From positions 1 to 64,000 of the forward strand of contig NZ_LPWA01000104.1 of the NCBI RefSeq assembly GCF_001510895.1: a stretch of 64,000 bases of DNA, in the 5' to 3' direction. Below the pieces are notes generated by a model. That model did not search any database, was not told the DNA's origin, and saw only the letters and a program-made list of their open reading frames with translations. This document shows positions 38,599 to 48,405 of the stretch, one piece after another. A program made the translations under genes and the position numbers. Every line of letters starts with the position of its first letter. Positions within the stretch are counted from its first letter, which is position 1. Origin of the DNA: Mesorhizobium loti. Lineage in GTDB: Bacteria > Pseudomonadota > Alphaproteobacteria > Rhizobiales > Rhizobiaceae.

Positions 38599-40677
38599 TT
38601 ACATCGGACCCTTGTCACCCGGTTTGCCGGGAAGCTCTTCAGGGTACAATTCATACTTTGCCTGCTTGTCGGCCGCGACGAAGACGCGTTCGCGGACGAT
38701 CGAATCCTCGGCCCAGTTGAACATGAAGATCGGCGTGCCCTGCGGAATGTTGGAGAAGCGCTTGTTGATGATCAGCGCGCCCGGATATTCCGTCAGGCCG
38801 ACATTGTAGACATGCTCGGTGGAGATCTTCTGGAAATCCCGCATCAGGCTGGCGCGCTGGTCGTTGTCCTGCGTCGAGACGAACTTGTTGACGATGTCGA
38901 CAAGGTCTTTCTCAAACGGCATCAGGTCGACCTCGCCGCTTTCCGGCGCGCGGTGGTTCCAGCTGGTCTTCGGGCCGACCGGAGCGAGTTGCTCCGTGTT
39001 CTGCACGACCGACGTCAGTTCCTGGTCGTTGCGGCGGATCAGCCAGTCGAAGCGGCCGGAATATTGGATGGCGTCACGCTGCGTGCCGTTAACTCCGTTG
39101 AGCACGACCCTCAAGCCCAGTTTTTCCATCTCAGCGACGACGCCTTCGGCAAGGCTCTTATCGGTCGTGTAGTCGTTGTTGACCAACATCACGATCTCGA
39201 CATTCTTGCCGCCGGCGGTGCCGGCAGGGAAGTTCACGAAGCCGTCGCCGTCCGTGTCCTTGAGGCCGGCCTTGGCGAGCTCGGCCTTGGCCCCTTCGAG
39301 GTCGAAGGGATAGTAGACGGTCGACTTGCGGTCATAGAAGCTGGTGCCGGACGAGAAGCCGCCGGGATAGATGGCGGTGAACGGCCCCTTGACCAGCGAG
39401 TCGCCGAGCGCCTTGCGATCGAGCGCCATGGTGACGGCCTTGCGGAAATCCTCGTTGCGGTTCAGCTCGCGGATCGCCTGGCCGCGCTCGTCGGGGTTGC
39501 CCCAGCCATTGGCGGAAAAGTTGAAGCGCAGATTGTAGCCGATCAGGCGCGGGCCGAAGGCAAGCCGCGCCAGCGCATTCTTGTCGGCCGCGCGCTTCAG
39601 CGAGGCGACGAAATTCTCCGGCTGCTCCAGATTGGAGAAATCGCCCGAGCCGGCCACCGCCTGCACGTCGCGGTCGGCCCACGTCGATAGCTTGTACTGC
39701 AGCTCGTTGAGGTAGGGCAGCTGGTTGCCCTTCTCGTCGACCTTCCAATAGTAAGGGTTGCGGCGCATCACGATGATGTCGTCCGGCCGGTATTCGACCG
39801 GCACCCAGGCCCCCATCACCGGCATGTTCATGTATTCGGGCGGGAAGGCGTTCTTGAACTGGTCGTAGGTGTTCTTCGAATATTTCGGATGCTGCGGCTT
39901 CAATATGTGCGATGGGCCGGGGCAGAAGGTGCCGTAGGCCATCGCATAGAGATACTGCCTCGGGAACGCCTCCTTGAAGGTCCATTCGACGGTGTAGTCG
40001 TCGATCTTCTTCAGCGTCGTGCCGACGCCGAAGGTTTCCGGCGTCGCGCCGTTCAGCGGCGAGACGTTGGGGTCGACCACCTCGTCATCCCAATAGAACA
40101 TGACGTCGTCGGCGTTGAAGGGCGCGCCGTCCGACCATTTGGCGCCTTCGATGAGATGCATGGTGAGCTTGTGGCCGTCGCTCGACCAGTCCCAGCTCTT
40201 GGCGAGGTTCGGCAGGGGCTCGGTGTCCTTGGCCTCGACCTGGAACAGCGGCGCCGTGCGCGTCAGGCATTCGGATAGGCCGATATCGATGCCGCCCCAG
40301 CCTTGCGTTTGGCCGGCGCCATAGTTCCAGCCTTCGGGCCGGCCGCCGATGACATGACGCATAGTGTCGCCATAGACGCCGATGCCTTCGGGCATGTTGG
40401 CGGTCTTGAAGACCAGCGGCTCCTTCGGCAGCCTGTCCTTCACCGGCGGCAGCTTGCCGGCCTTGACGTATTTTTCGGTGACCCAGTCAGGCTCGTGATA
40501 GTCGGGCAGCGCCCTGAACTCCAGGATGGAGTCGCGCGCCACATAATGGATCTTGCCCTCGGCCGGAAATGTCGCCGGCTCCGGCGGCACCGTCGGCTCG
40601 GAAGCGAAGGCGTGTGCCGGAATGGCAACGCTCAGCGCCAGTCCGGCGGCAATGCCAGTTCTGCGTAAGGTCCTCAT
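38599..40677 (-). CDS. agpA: Periplasmic alpha-galactoside-binding protein (SBP family 5)
   Basis: 692 residues: signal peptide (RRTGIAAGLALSVAIPAHAFA), then the family-5 (oligopeptide-type) binding fold with LTRTAPLFQVEAKDTEPLPNLAKSWDWSSDGHKLTMHLIEGAKWSDGAPFNADDVMFYWDD, which is the family signature, and VDIVNKFVSTQDNDQRASLMRDFQ near the end. It is longer than the usual ~540 residues, as is AgpA of S. meliloti, which binds melibiose and raffinose although it belongs to the peptide-binding family. First transporter gene after agaL1 (102-bp gap). Confidence 0.9.
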   Translation of the reverse strand: MRTLRRTGIAAGLALSVAIPAHAFASEPTVPPEPATFPAEGKIHYVARDSILEFRALPDYHEPDWVTEKYVKAGKLPPVKDRLPKEPLVFKTANMPEGIGVYGDTMRHVIGGRPEGWNYGAGQTQGWGGIDIGLSECLTRTAPLFQVEAKDTEPLPNLAKSWDWSSDGHKLTMHLIEGAKWSDGAPFNADDVMFYWDDEVVDPNVSPLNGATPETFGVGTTLKKIDDYTVEWTFKEAFPRQYLYAMAYGTFCPGPSHILKPQHPKYSKNTYDQFKNAFPPEYMNMPVMGAWVPVEYRPDDIIVMRRNPYYWKVDEKGNQLPYLNELQYKLSTWADRDVQAVAGSGDFSNLEQPENFVASLKRAADKNALARLAFGPRLIGYNLRFNFSANGWGNPDERGQAIRELNRNEDFRKAVTMALDRKALGDSLVKGPFTAIYPGGFSSGTSFYDRKSTVYYPFDLEGAKAELAKAGLKDTDGDGFVNFPAGTAGGKNVEIVMLVNNDYTTDKSLAEGVVAEMEKLGLRVVLNGVNGTQRDAIQYSGRFDWLIRRNDQELTSVVQNTEQLAPVGPKTSWNHRAPESGEVDLMPFEKDLVDIVNKFVSTQDNDQRASLMRDFQKISTEHVYNVGLTEYPGALIINKRFSNIPQGTPIFMFNWAEDSIVRERVFVAADKQAKYELYPEELPGKPGDKGPM

Positions 40678-40779
40678 TGTCTCCTCCCACGTGATCAGGA
40701 CTTATTCTGCTTTCCGCCCGTTATTCCAGACGGCTGAACTGGCAGGCCCGCCTCCCCTGGCCGCCTCCATGCCTGAACT

Positions 40780-42246
40780 TCAGCCGGCCTGCTTGAGTGC
40801 GGCCTTTTCGGCGCGCAATTCCTCGATCGAGCGCACGCTTCGCCGCGCAGCACCCGCCCATTCGCGGGTCTTGACCTTGGATTTCGAAAGCCGCTCTTTT
40901 GCCGCCGGAACGGCATGCGCATATTGCGGCAGCCATCGAGCCTGGGCGACGACCATCTCGTCCACCATCTGCCAGACCTCTTCCGGCGTCGACACCGCGC
41001 CGACCAGCGGGTCGTGCAGCACGGCGAGCTTCAAGAGGTCGATGTCGCCGGCGATCGCGGCATGCACCGACATCCTCTGGACGTTGATCGAGGACATGCA
41101 GGTGGCGGCACACGCCTCCGGCAGCGTGATGCCGGCCGCCATGTTGATGCCGAACCGGTCGACGAAGCCGGGCGATTCGATGATGGCGTCCTGCGGCAGG
41201 TTGGTGATCACGCCGTTGTTCTTGACGTTGAAATGGCCGCGATAGACGCGGTTGGTCTCCAGCGCTTCGAGGATGTGGCTGGCATGCTCGTTGGAGCGCC
41301 TGGCCGGATCGATCGGCCTCGACGCCGCTTCGAGGAACTGCGGATATTCCGTCTCGAACCAGTTGCGGGTTTCGGTCGAGTAGCGGAGATAGCCGCCGGT
41401 CTCGCCATGAATCCAGTCGGACATGTCGATCCAGCGCGTGATCTCGTCGGGGCGCTTGCGGTACCAGGGCAAGTATTCGGACAGGTGACCGTTGCTTTCG
41501 GTCGAGTAGACCCCAAAACGCTTCAGCACATCGATGCGCAGCTTTTCTTGCTTCGAATAGACCGGATGCGCCTCGAAGGCGGCGACCAGCTCGTCCTTGC
41601 CGATCGGCCGGCCGTTCAGCCGCAATTCGGTGAACCAGGTCTGGTGGTTGATGCCGGAGCAGACATAGTCGAGCTCCCTGGGCGACTTCGCGCCGAGCAC
41701 CTCGGCGATCTGCTCGGCGCCGTGCTGCACGCCGTGGCAGAGACCGACCGTGTCGACCTTGCCGTATTCGATCGCGGCCCAGGTGTTCATCGCCATCGGG
41801 TTGGCATAATTGAGGAACTTGGCACCGCTGTCGGCGACCTCGCGTATGTCCTTGCAGAAGTCGAGGATCACCGGGATGTTGCGCTGGCCATAGAGGATGC
41901 CGCCGGCGCAGATCGTGTCGCCGACGCATTGGTCGATGCCATATTTCAGCGGGATGCGGATGTCGTCGGCATAGGCTTCGAGGCCGCCGACGCGCACGCA
42001 GCTGATGATGTAGCGCGCTCCCTCCAGCGCCTCGCGGCGGTTCGTGGTCGCCGTCACCCTGGTCGGCAGTTTGTTCGCCTCGACGATCCTGTCGAGGATC
42101 GCCTTGATCATCCCGAGATTGTGCTCGCTGATGTCGGTCAGCGCGAATTCGATGTCCTCGAACTCCGGCACGCACAGAATGTCGGTGAATAGCTTCTTGG
42201 TGAATCCGACGCTGCCGGCGCCGATAATAGCGATTTTGAAGCTCAT
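40780..42246 (-). CDS. agaL1: Glycoside hydrolase family 4, alpha-galactosidase/alpha-glucosidase
   Basis: 488 residues. NAD-binding start MSFKIAIIGAGSVGFTKKLFTDI, then FLNYANPMAMNTWAAIEYG, the catalytic-Cys motif GLCHGVQHGAEQ and GINHQTWFTELRL. The motif is CHG rather than the CHS of the second GH4 in the cluster, so the two may split substrates or anomers. Start at ATG 42246; the in-frame start 27 codons upstream lacks NAD-fold similarity. First gene of the agp operon, divergent from agpT. Symbol by synteny. Confidence 0.9.
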   Translation of the reverse strand: MSFKIAIIGAGSVGFTKKLFTDILCVPEFEDIEFALTDISEHNLGMIKAILDRIVEANKLPTRVTATTNRREALEGARYIISCVRVGGLEAYADDIRIPLKYGIDQCVGDTICAGGILYGQRNIPVILDFCKDIREVADSGAKFLNYANPMAMNTWAAIEYGKVDTVGLCHGVQHGAEQIAEVLGAKSPRELDYVCSGINHQTWFTELRLNGRPIGKDELVAAFEAHPVYSKQEKLRIDVLKRFGVYSTESNGHLSEYLPWYRKRPDEITRWIDMSDWIHGETGGYLRYSTETRNWFETEYPQFLEAASRPIDPARRSNEHASHILEALETNRVYRGHFNVKNNGVITNLPQDAIIESPGFVDRFGINMAAGITLPEACAATCMSSINVQRMSVHAAIAGDIDLLKLAVLHDPLVGAVSTPEEVWQMVDEMVVAQARWLPQYAHAVPAAKERLSKSKVKTREWAGAARRSVRSIEELRAEKAALKQAG

Positions 42247-42330
42247 CACCTTCACCTCGATCCAATCGAATGCTAGGCAAGGAGCAACAAGGAAGGATTT
42301 GGCCGCACGCCGTGGCGCGCATGCCAATCA

Positions 42331-42351
42331 AAGCCGGAAATCCGGCTTTTT
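42331..42351 (+). terminator. Terminator-like hairpin in the agpT upstream region
   Basis: AGCCGGA/TCCGGCT stem with a 2-base loop followed by five T residues, pointing toward agpT and 110 bp before its GTG. As the left-hand gene is transcribed the other way, it would act on a leader RNA of agpT or block antisense read-through into it. Confidence 0.55.
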
Positions 42352-42460
42352 CTCCTCCCGCCCGCTCCTCGACCGCGGGTCATTCCCGTTCTTGAGGGCC
42401 TGATTATGCGCTTATTCGCCGGCGCGGCCAGAGAAGGATTATGCTTTCGAGGGTAATTTT

Positions 42461-43336
42461 GTGCTGCGAGACCTGATCGCCAATGGAAAGTTGATGCGCA
42501 CGATCTCGCTGCCGCGCGGCCGCCAGCGCCTGCATGCCATGCCGACCAGCACCGGCTATGAAGTGCGCGAAGACGAGACCTACGACTGGGACGGGCGAAA
42601 GCGCGGCCAGACGCCGTTCACCGTTCTCCAGCATACGATCGGCGGCACCGGTCAGTTGCGCTACGAGAGCCGTAACTATCGCCTGCAGGTCAACGACACG
42701 CTGCTGGTGCTGGTGCCGCACAACCATCGCTATTGGTTGGCCAAGGGCGACCGCTGGGAATATTTCTGGATCTCGATGAACGGCGAGGAGGCGCTGCGCA
42801 TCCACAAGTCGATCTTAAGCGTCTCCGGTCCCGTGTTCCGGCTGCAGCCGTCGACCATCGATCACCTTGCCGATTGCAGCCTGCGCCTCATCAAGGGTGC
42901 CGCTTCGCCGGGCGCGGCATCGGCGATCGCCTATGAGGCGGCGATGGCGCTCTATGACGATGTCTTCGGCTCGCACGCCTTCGCCGAGAAACAGAGCGCC
43001 ATGCAGCCGGTCATCGATCATATCAACGCCAATCTCGACAAGCCGCTGCCGGTGGCGGAACTGGTCGAGATCAGCGGCCTCAGCCGCGCCCATTTCTCGC
43101 GCTGCTTCGCCGAGAGCGAAGGCTTGCCGCCCGCCGAATTCGTCCTGCAGCAAAGGCTGCAGCGCGCGGCGAAGCTGTTGACCAGGGCCGATTTCTTGCC
43201 GGTCAAGGAAGTCGCAGTGCTGTGCGGCTTCGAGGACGCGAACTACTTCTCCAAGGTCTTTCGCCGCTGCTACGGCATCAACCCGACGCAGTTTCGCACC
43301 ACCGGCATGTATGCCAGCCTGGGCAACCATCGCTGA
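42461..43336 (+). CDS. agpT: AraC-family activator of the alpha-galactoside genes
   Basis: 291 residues. The N-terminal cupin-like sensing half (residues ~30-150: TVLQHTIGGTGQLRYESRNYRLQVNDTLLVLVPHNHRYWLAKGDRWEYFWI) is followed by two C-terminal HTH motifs: LPVAELVEISGLSRAHFSRCFAESEG and LPVKEVAVLCGFEDANYFSKVFRRCYGINPTQFR, the AraC signature. Start GTG 42461. Divergent to agaL1-agpABCD-agaL2; in S. meliloti AgpT activates the same set in response to alpha-galactosides, so the role here is inferred from synteny. Confidence 0.9.
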   Translation: MLRDLIANGKLMRTISLPRGRQRLHAMPTSTGYEVREDETYDWDGRKRGQTPFTVLQHTIGGTGQLRYESRNYRLQVNDTLLVLVPHNHRYWLAKGDRWEYFWISMNGEEALRIHKSILSVSGPVFRLQPSTIDHLADCSLRLIKGAASPGAASAIAYEAAMALYDDVFGSHAFAEKQSAMQPVIDHINANLDKPLPVAELVEISGLSRAHFSRCFAESEGLPPAEFVLQQRLQRAAKLLTRADFLPVKEVAVLCGFEDANYFSKVFRRCYGINPTQFRTTGMYASLGNHR

Positions 43337-43356
43337 CGGCAGTTGATTTGGAATGA

Positions 43357-44517
43357 TCAGCGGCGGGACGGATTGGGTGTGGTCGATGCGGTGCTGACCG
43401 GATCGGCTGCGGCGAAGGCGGCGTCGAGCTGTTCGGGCGTGCGCTGCCCCGCCCGCTTCCAGGCTACATACTGCACGATGCCGAAGCTTGGGCGCTGGGG
43501 CACGGTCTTCACCACCGGCATGCGAAAGCCGTCGCGGAATTTGTTCCAGCGCTGGCCGAGCACCGCAACCAGTTCCTCGATGGTCGGCGGCGTCGCCACA
43601 TCGGCGTAGGTAATGGTCACCTTGCCGGCGAGGCCCGCTTCACGCGGGATCGGTACCGGGATCGAGGCTAGGTAATCCGGCGGCACGTCGATCAGCCCGC
43701 CAAAGGCCCATTGCTGGCGCAATTCATCGGCCCTCATCGGCGCTACGCTGACGTCGATGTCGTTGGGCGTGCCCGGCACCCGATAGGGGCAACGGAAGCG
43801 GCCGCAATTGGCCTTCGCCGAGAACTGCCAGAGCGCGTAGCCCTGCCAGTTGCCCATCGGGAAATGCACATCGATGTCCGGCTTGTAGCGCGCATACCAG
43901 AGCGGCAGCCTGGAAAGCAGGCGGTAAGTGTAGCGGTTGTCGGCGATGTACTGGGCGGTCTTGCCGTTCGAGTAGAGCACTGGGAAGCGGCCGAGGCGGC
44001 GATGCACCTGGCGCACGAATTCTTCCGCGTCCTCGAGCGACATCCACTGCGCGGGGTCGATGCCTTCGAGGTCGAGCGCGATCAAATCGTCCGGCGCCGG
44101 TTCGGCGAAGTCGACGAAATTGTTGGCCTGCTCGACCGGATTGCCGGGGCGCGCAAGGTGATAGGCGCCCCATTTCAGGCCGAGCGCCTTGGCCACCACC
44201 TTGCGCGTCTGGAAAAGCTCGCGCGTCACCGCATAGCGCTTCCACAACGCCTTGCAGAGTTTGACGTCGGTCTCGCCGCCGAAGCAGAAATAGGGCGGCG
44301 GCAGGCCGTCCGAGGCCTTGTTGATGAAGCCGACGATGCGCTTATCGGTGGCAAGCTGCGCCCAGTCGATCGAATTGTATTCGTAGGCGTCGATCACCAG
44401 CGCGCGGTCGGCGTTCTTCCACGGCTCGGAGAAATCCGAGGCCTTTGCCGCCGTCCCCAGCGCAACCGCCGCAGCGAGAAGCGCCAGGCGGCGAAGAGGG
44501 CGCGCCGGCTTTTTCAA
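43357..44517 (-). CDS. Glycoside hydrolase family 25 lysozyme-like protein
   Basis: 386 residues: signal peptide (RRLALLAAAVALGTAAKA) and a GH25 TIM-barrel (residues ~35-270). Candidate catalytic acids are the DLE motif in DDLIALDLEGIDP and an upstream Asp in LVIDAYEYNSIDW; KWGAYHLARPGNPVEQANNF and PVLYSNGKTAQYI are family blocks. These muramidases cut peptidoglycan. The C-terminal ~110 residues are Pro-rich and of unknown role. Convergent with agpT (20 bp). Confidence 0.85.
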   Translation of the reverse strand: MKKPARPLRRLALLAAAVALGTAAKASDFSEPWKNADRALVIDAYEYNSIDWAQLATDKRIVGFINKASDGLPPPYFCFGGETDVKLCKALWKRYAVTRELFQTRKVVAKALGLKWGAYHLARPGNPVEQANNFVDFAEPAPDDLIALDLEGIDPAQWMSLEDAEEFVRQVHRRLGRFPVLYSNGKTAQYIADNRYTYRLLSRLPLWYARYKPDIDVHFPMGNWQGYALWQFSAKANCGRFRCPYRVPGTPNDIDVSVAPMRADELRQQWAFGGLIDVPPDYLASIPVPIPREAGLAGKVTITYADVATPPTIEELVAVLGQRWNKFRDGFRMPVVKTVPQRPSFGIVQYVAWKRAGQRTPEQLDAAFAAADPVSTASTTPNPSRR

Positions 44518-44576
44518 TCAGGGTGTCCCCAATGACCAGGGGACGATCCTGAACCGCTATGGTTAAGGAAGTGCTT

Positions 44577-45083
44577 TCAGGACCCAAAGAGCTTCAGCGC
44601 TGTCGCTATGGGCAGAAACAACGATAACTGGCTGCTTTCAAATGGGATGAAGCCGTGCTTGCGATAAAAAGCGGTCGCCTGCTCGTCCTTGGCATCGACA
44701 ATCAACGCGAATGAAGCAGGAGCAGCGCGCGTGCTTCGCTGTAGGGCATCTATGATCAGGGCTGACCCGACCCGCTGTCCCTGGTATAGGGTATGAACCG
44801 CAAGTCTGCCGATCAATATGGCGGGCAGGGTCGGATAGCGCGGCAGGCGTTTTGTTTGGTCTTCAGGCAGCGATGTGATGGGTACACTCGAAGCCGCGAG
44901 AGTGTAGTATCCTGCAATGACGCCGTTGTTGCGATCTACGGCGACAAAGCAATTACTGACCCGGCGTTTGATATCTTGGTTCGCTTGCTCACGAAGGTAG
45001 CGGTCGAGCACCGGCACGCCGCAGCTAAATGCACTGCGATCGTGCGATCCTGCCAGGGCCTCAATGATCAGATTGAGGCTCAC
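44577..45083 (-). CDS. GNAT acetyltransferase toxin (TacT-type)
   Basis: 168 residues starting MSLNLIIEALAGSHDRSAFSCGVPVLDRYLREQANQD, the typical opening of TacT/AtaT-class toxins. The acetyl-CoA loop is LAVHTLYQGQRVGSALIIDALQR, and FYRKHGFIPFESSQLSLFLP closes the fold. Known members acetylate the amino group of charged aminoacyl-tRNAs and stop translation. Its ATG overlaps the antitoxin stop by 4 bp (45080-45083). Lower GC and more A/T-rich codons than the flanking genes suggest acquired DNA. Confidence 0.88.
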   Translation of the reverse strand: MSLNLIIEALAGSHDRSAFSCGVPVLDRYLREQANQDIKRRVSNCFVAVDRNNGVIAGYYTLAASSVPITSLPEDQTKRLPRYPTLPAILIGRLAVHTLYQGQRVGSALIIDALQRSTRAAPASFALIVDAKDEQATAFYRKHGFIPFESSQLSLFLPIATALKLFGS

Positions 45084-45367
45084 CGAGATTCAGTAACAAG
45101 GCGTTTGTAGGCGTCAGCAGCTTTGCGCAGCGCTTCGTTGGGTTCGGGCGGATTGAGAATAGCCTCCATCAGAGCACGCTGATCCTCCATGGACAGCCGG
45201 ATAATGGCGGTCTCCTCAATGGTTCGCTGCGCGGCTTCCTGGGCGGCGGCGACCACGAAGTCACTGACGCTGCGGCCTTGAATTTCGGCAGCTCGTTTCA
45301 CGACGCTCAACGTATCTGGAGAGATACGAGCTTCAAGACGGGCGGTACGGGTTTGTTGAACGGCCAT
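45080..45367 (-). CDS. DUF1778 antitoxin (TacA-type)
   Basis: 95 residues: MAVQQTRTARLEARISPDTLSVVKRAAEIQGRSVSDFVVAAAQEAA is a ribbon-helix-helix DNA-binding domain, followed by the toxin-neutralising tail MEDQRALMEAILNPPEPNEALRKAADAYKRL. Start chosen at ATG 45367 because the frame upstream overlaps the palindromic operator. It would bind the operator and repress the pair together with the toxin. Confidence 0.9.
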   Translation of the reverse strand: MAVQQTRTARLEARISPDTLSVVKRAAEIQGRSVSDFVVAAAQEAAQRTIEETAIIRLSMEDQRALMEAILNPPEPNEALRKAADAYKRLVTESR

Positions 45368-45386
45368 TGCAATCACCTCGTCCGAG

Positions 45387-45411
45387 TATGTACGGTATCC
45401 AGCCGTACATA
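45387..45411. promoter_or_regulatory. Perfect palindrome upstream of the toxin-antitoxin pair
   Basis: TATGTACGG - 7 bp - CCGTACATA, perfectly symmetric 9-bp arms, 20 bp upstream of the antitoxin ATG. Expected position and form for the operator bound by the DUF1778 ribbon-helix-helix protein. Confidence 0.8.
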
Positions 45412-45430
45412 TCAAGCGATTGACTGATCC

Positions 45431-45742
45431 TCAGCGCCGGAAGAGCGGCTGGACCTCAAACGGATCGGGCGCCGGCTCCTGCGGCAGCGTGCCTTCGGCG
45501 GCGCGCTTCTTGTGATGCGCGAGCGAGCATTGCGGCGAGCACAATATGCCACGGTCCGTCCAGTAGGCCGGTCCATGCTCGATCTTGCCCTCGTGATACC
45601 AGAAGCCGGTGGCCCGGTAGGGGAGGCCGCATTCGATGCAGCGATAGGCGTCAGGTCTGGCAAGCATGGGTTCCGGTCCGGTCTCAAGCCGGACCTCAAT
45701 GGTCGGCTGTTCCGTATCTAGTACGTCGGGAAAAGAATGCAA
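45431..45742 (-). CDS. Small cysteine-rich (zinc-ribbon-like) protein
   Basis: 103 residues. Two cysteine pairs, YRCIECGLPYRATG and GILCSPQCSLAHHKKR, with additional His, suggest a zinc-binding module; the tail is acidic and proline-rich (EPAPDPFEVQPLFRR). The N-terminal 25 residues may be untranslated if the Met at 45667 is the start. No family recognised. It lies between the toxin-antitoxin operator and the divergent acyl-CoA dehydrogenase. Confidence 0.65.
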   Translation of the reverse strand: MHSFPDVLDTEQPTIEVRLETGPEPMLARPDAYRCIECGLPYRATGFWYHEGKIEHGPAYWTDRGILCSPQCSLAHHKKRAAEGTLPQEPAPDPFEVQPLFRR

Positions 45743-45862
45743 AATCCACGTGACAAAGTTTGACGTTTACGTAAAAAGGAGGCGCGAGCCGATCCCAAAG
45801 ACGGATGGTTTCGCGTCGGCTGAGGTCCTACGATCGATCGGTCGAATGGAGGAGGAGCAGTT

Positions 45863-47631
45863 ATGTATCGCGCACCGGTCGAGGACATCGCCTTCACGTT
45901 GAAGCACGTCGCCGGCCTGAAGCCGGCGCTGGATGCCGGCACCTTCGGCGATCTCGGCGAGGACCTTGTCGACGCGATCCTTGCCGAGGCCGGGCGCTTT
46001 GCCAGCGAGGAGGTGGCGCCGCTCTACAAGATCGGCGACGAGCATGGCGCGGTGCTGAAGGACGCGGCCGTCACCACGCCGCCCGGCTGGAAGGAGCTTT
46101 ACCGGCGCTGGATCGAGGGCGGCTGGAACGCGCTGTCGGGGCCGGAGGAATTCGGCGGCCAGGGCTTGCCGACGATGCTCGGCGTCGCCGCGCTCGAAAT
46201 GTGGAACTCGGCCGCCATGGCCTTCGGCATCGGCCCGACGCTCACCATGGGCGCGGTGGAGGCGCTGGACAAGCACGCCTCGGAGGCGCTGAAGGAAAAG
46301 TATCTCGCCAAGCTGGTCTCCGGCGAGTGGATGGGCACGATGAACCTGACCGAGCCGCAGGCCGGCTCGGATCTTGCGGCGTTGCGCACGCGGGCCGAGC
46401 CCGCCGGCGACGGCACCTACCGCATCTTCGGCCAGAAGATTTTCATCACCTATGGCGAGCACGATTTCACCGACAACATCGTCCATATGGTTCTCGCGAG
46501 GCTGCCCGACGCGCCGGCCGGCACGCGCGGCATCTCGCTGTTCCTGGTGCCGAAATTCCTGGTCAATGACGACGGCTCGCTCGGCGACCGCAATGACGTC
46601 TTCTGTTCCGGTCTCGAGCATAAGCTCGGCATCCATGCCTCGCCGACCTGCACCATGATCTATGGCGACGGTTTTCAGGGCATGACGCCAGGTGCCGTCG
46701 GCTGGCTGATCGGCGAGGAGAACAAGGGTCTCGCCTGCATGTTCACGATGATGAACAACGCCCGCCTTGCCGTCGGCATGCAGGGCGTGGCGGTGGCCGA
46801 GACGGCGACGCAGAAGGCGATCGCCTATGCCAATGAGCGCCGCCAGGGCAAGGCGTCGGACTATGCCGGGTCCGGCATGGCGCCGATCGTCCACCACCCC
46901 GACGTGCAGCGCAATCTGCTCACCATGCGGGCGCTGACCCAGATCGCGCGCGCCATCGCCTATTCCTGCGCGCATGCCATCGACCGCGCGCGCGTCGCCG
47001 AAGGCGAGGCGGCCGCCAATTGGCGCGACCGCGCCAATCTCTTGACGCCACTGGCCAAAGCCTTTTCGACCGATGTCGGCGTCGAGGTCGCTTCGCTGGG
47101 CGTCCAGGTGCATGGCGGCATGGGCTTCATCGAGGAGACCGGCGCGGCGGCGCTTTACCGCGACGCCCGCATCGCGCCGATCTACGAAGGCACCAACGGC
47201 ATCCAGGCGATCGACCTCGTCTCGCGAAAACTGCCGCTCGGCGGCGGCGAGCATGTGCATCGCTACATCGGCGAGTTGAAAGCGATGGCCGACGGCGTGC
47301 GCACCTCCAATATCGAGGCTTCGGCCGCACCGCCGACAATCTCGACCGGGCGCTTGCCGATCTCGATGAGGCGACGCGCTTCCTGCAGAAGCTGATGGCC
47401 GACGGCGAGGCCGACGCCGCCATGGCCGGCGCCACGCCCTATCTGCGCCTGATCTCGTACGCCGCCGGCGGCGCCTATCTCGCGCAGGGCGGGCTCGCTG
47501 ACCGCGGTCGCATCCCGCTTTGCCGCTTTTTTGCCGAGAACCTGCTTGGCGAGACGCGCGCCCTGAAGGAGCGCGTCATCGACGGCGCCGACAGCCTCGC
47601 CGCCGCCGGCAAGGCGCTGATCTCCGCCTGA
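45863..47631 (+). CDS. Acyl-CoA dehydrogenase (single-base frameshift)
   Basis: About 589 residues when one G lost near 47318 is restored (GAGGGC to GAGGC). N-terminal helical domain, middle FAD/substrate domain (MNLTEPQAGSDLAALRTRA; FGQKIFITYGEHDFT; KLGIHASPTCTMIYGD) and C-terminal domain (GVQVHGGMGFIEETGAAALYRDARIAPIYEGTNGIQAIDL), ending in the additional ~120-residue segment found in DmdC-like long acyl-CoA dehydrogenases. EGTNG holds the usual active region. A GGAGGAG ribosome site precedes ATG 45863. Followed 19 bp later by an enoyl-CoA hydratase, so a beta-oxidation-type pair; substrate unknown. Confidence 0.93.
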
Positions 47632-47650
47632 ACATCCGAAGGAACCGACC

Positions 47651-48405
47651 GTGACCGACCAAATCCTCATCGAGCGCCGGGGCGCCGTGCAGATCATCCG
47701 CATGAACCGGCCGGACAAGAAGAACGCGCTGACGCGCGCCATGTACGCGAAAATGTCGGCCGCTCTTGTCGAGGGTGACGCCGATCCGGCGGTTCGCGTC
47801 CACGCCTTCCTCGGTGTTCCGGGCGCCTTCTCATCCGGCAACGACCTTGCCGATTTCCTGGTGATCGCCACCGGCGGCGAGGGCGGCAACGAGGTTTGGG
47901 ATTTCCTGATGGCGCTAGCAGGGCGGAAAAGCCGATGGTGTCGGGCGTCGACGGAATCGCCGTCGGCATCGGCACCACGCTCAATTTGCATTGCGACCTG
48001 ACCTTCGCCACGCCGCGCACGCTCTTCCGCACGCCTTTCGTAGACCTCGGCCTGGTGCCGGAAGCCGGTTCCAGCCTGCTGGCGCCGCAGATCCTCGGCC
48101 ACCAGGGCGCCTTCGCGCTGCTCGGTCTTGGCGAAGGCTTTTCCGCCGAGCGCGCCAAGGCCGCCGGCCTGATCTACGAGGTGGTCGCGGAAGAGGCGCT
48201 GGAGGACACGGTGCTGGCGGCAGCCAATGAGATCGCCGCCAAGCCGCCGCAGGCGCTGAAGATCGCCCGCGACCTGATGCGCGGGCCGCGCGAGGAATTG
48301 ATCGCCCGCATCGAGGTGGAAAGCGAGCATTTCCGCGAGCGGTTGAAATCCGACGAGGCGCGCGCCGCGCTCACCGCCTTCATGTCGCGCAAGAAGACCA
48401 GCTGA
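47651..48405 (+). CDS. Enoyl-CoA hydratase/isomerase family protein (single-base frameshift)
   Basis: About 251 residues once a C near 47919 is restored (GCTAGCAGG to GCTAGCCAGG). Crotonase blocks: MNRPDKKNALTRAMYAKM, GAFSSGNDLADF (oxyanion hole), GIAVGIGTTLNLHCDLTFATPRTLFRTPFVDLGLVPEAGSS (second oxyanion strand and catalytic acid region), AAKPPQALKIARDLM. It would hydrate the product of the upstream dehydrogenase. Gap 48406-48647 after it contains nothing recognisable. Confidence 0.92.

Noticed and set aside
40721..42331. Long ORF on the minus strand covering agaL1 in another frame
   Set aside because: No family similarity; it is the GC-rich shadow of the true GH4 frame.
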